Position numbers and translations under genes: made by a program. Below are positions 6,500-7,673 of a stretch of 7,673 nt of DNA, piece after piece (the first letter of the stretch is position 1; the number at the start of each line of letters is the position of its first letter). Source of the DNA: CBFGRU01 sp965651255 (GTDB lineage: Bacteria; Planctomycetota; Phycisphaerae; Phycisphaerales; SM1A02); assembly GCA_965651255.1 (NCBI GenBank), contig CBFGRU010000154.1, forward strand, positions 1 through 7,673, written 5' to 3'. Below the pieces are notes generated by a model. That model saw only the letters and a list, made by a program, of their open reading frames with translations. It was not told the origin of the DNA and searched no databases.

Positions 6500-6506
6500 C
6501 CTGCTC

Positions 6507-7661
6507 ATGTCACAGAAACGCGACTACTACGAAGTCCTTGGTCTGGAGCGGAGCTGTTCCGCTGAAGACATCAAGCGCGCGTACCGCCGTCTGGCGATGA
6601 AGTACCATCCGGATCGCAATCCCGGCGATGCGGAAGCAGAGTCAAAGTTCAAGGAGTGCGCAGAAGCGTACGAGGTACTGGCCGACTCGGAACGGCGGTC
6701 GATGTACGACCAGTACGGTCATCAGGGCCTCCGCGGAACGCCCGGCCATGACTTTGACCGCATGCATGTCGAGGACATCTTTTCGATGTTCCAGGACATC
6801 TTCGGAGGTATGGGCGGCGGCATTGGCGGACGATCCGGCGGACGCCGTGGTGGTGTGCCGCGCGGCTATGACCTGGAAACCGAAGTCGAGCTCACGCTCG
6901 AAGAAGTACTGCACGGCGCGGAACGTGATGTCACGTTCAAGCGCCTGGATGTTTGCCAGACCTGCGAGGGCACGGGCGGAAAGCCAGGAGTTGAACCCAT
7001 CAAGTGTCCAACCTGCGGCGGACAGGGGCAGGTCGCGCAGGCCGGTCTGGGTGGTATGTTCCGCATGGTGACAACCTGCCCGCAGTGCGGCGGCCGAGGC
7101 AACATCATTACGGAAAAGTGCGCCGACTGCCGCGGGCGCGGACGTGTTTCGGTCAAGCGGGTCATCTCCGTTCGAGTCCCCGCCGGCGTTCATGCCGGGC
7201 AGGCCGTGCGCGTGCAGGGGGAAGGTGAACCGCCGGCCCCGGAGGTCAGCCCCCGAGGCGAAGGTGTTCGCGGCGATCTGCATGTCGTCGTGCGCATTCA
7301 ATCTCACAAGATCTTTGAGCGGAACGGCGATGATCTGGTGTTGAACGCACCGATTACGTTCTCTCAGGCGGCGCTCGGCGGAGAGATCACCGTACCCACA
7401 CTTGAAGAACCCACGACGCTGGAAATCACCGCGGGAACGCAGCACGGCAAGATCTTTCGACTTTCCGGCCATGGGCTGCCGAACCTGCGCAGCGGCCACC
7501 GAGGTGATCTGATCATTCTCGCGCAGCTCATCGTGCCGCGCAAACTTTCGGAGAAGCAGCGCAAACTGCTGAAAGAATACGCCGAGACAGAAGAAGTGCC
7601 CGTCAGGAACGGACCGCAATCGTGGTGGGAAAAACTCCGCGGCGCGGTGACGGGCAGTTAG
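6507..7661 (+). CDS. dnaJ: Chaperone DnaJ (class A Hsp40)
   Basis: This is a complete 384-residue class-A DnaJ (E. coli DnaJ has 376), the cytoplasmic co-chaperone that delivers clients to DnaK and stimulates its ATPase. The J domain spans about residues 5-71, with HPD at 34-36. A glycine-rich region follows (about 74-119), including GGMGGGIGG. The zinc-binding domain has all four CxxCxGxG-type motifs, at C150/C153, C167/C170, C191/C194 and C205/C208. The C-terminal substrate-binding and dimerisation domains run to about 345, and the tail ends in WWEKLRGAVTGS. The ATG at 6507 is chosen because KRDYYEVLGL directly after it matches the usual DnaJ start. There is no Shine-Dalgarno sequence, and a strong hairpin ends seven bases upstream. 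It follows the second groEL by 84 bases; dnaK and grpE are not in the window. Confidence 0.97.
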   Translation: MSQKRDYYEVLGLERSCSAEDIKRAYRRLAMKYHPDRNPGDAEAESKFKECAEAYEVLADSERRSMYDQYGHQGLRGTPGHDFDRMHVEDIFSMFQDIFGGMGGGIGGRSGGRRGGVPRGYDLETEVELTLEEVLHGAERDVTFKRLDVCQTCEGTGGKPGVEPIKCPTCGGQGQVAQAGLGGMFRMVTTCPQCGGRGNIITEKCADCRGRGRVSVKRVISVRVPAGVHAGQAVRVQGEGEPPAPEVSPRGEGVRGDLHVVVRIQSHKIFERNGDDLVLNAPITFSQAALGGEITVPTLEEPTTLEITAGTQHGKIFRLSGHGLPNLRSGHRGDLIILAQLIVPRKLSEKQRKLLKEYAETEEVPVRNGPQSWWEKLRGAVTGS

Positions 7662-7673
7662 TTTCACCGTTCG

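Noticed and set aside
6642..7667. 341-codon open frame on the minus strand opposite dnaJ
   Set aside because: Antisense shadow of a certain gene, with no recognisable domains.

Overview
The window looks like chromosomal housekeeping DNA from a GC-rich bacterium, most likely a planctomycete (Planctomycetota, perhaps Phycisphaerae or a relative). This is inferred from three things: a membrane protein that opens with a CPxCGYxLxGLP zinc ribbon, a groEL-groES-groEL gene order, and sparse, inconsistent Shine-Dalgarno sequences. No 16S or other taxonomic marker is present, so the placement is tentative. I see no mobile element, CRISPR array, tRNA or rRNA.

Layout: the left part (1-1199) is on the minus strand. 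It holds a complete MoxR-family AAA+ ATPase and, downstream of it, the first 44 codons of an unidentified protein cut by the window edge. A divergent intergenic region (1200-1380) with nested inverted repeats separates these from the rightward genes. The first rightward gene (1381-2322) encodes an unrecognised protein with an N-terminal four-cysteine zinc ribbon and about six membrane helices. About 300 bases of non-coding leader follow.

The rest is a protein-folding cluster on the plus strand: a GroEL with a GGM tail and a histidine cluster (2621-4318), GroES (4397-4687), a second divergent GroEL without a GGM tail (4809-6422), and a class-A DnaJ (6507-7661). The genes are 78, 121 and 84 bases apart and probably form one transcription unit, with possible internal control points. 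GroES presumably caps one or both GroELs, and DnaJ would feed clients to DnaK, which is not in the window.

No wholly new system is evident. The points most worth a second look are the two GroELs' different changes at the positions that join the rings in E. coli GroEL, their different C-terminal tails, and an 11-bp perfect hairpin ending seven bases before the dnaJ start codon, where a ribosome-binding site would normally lie.
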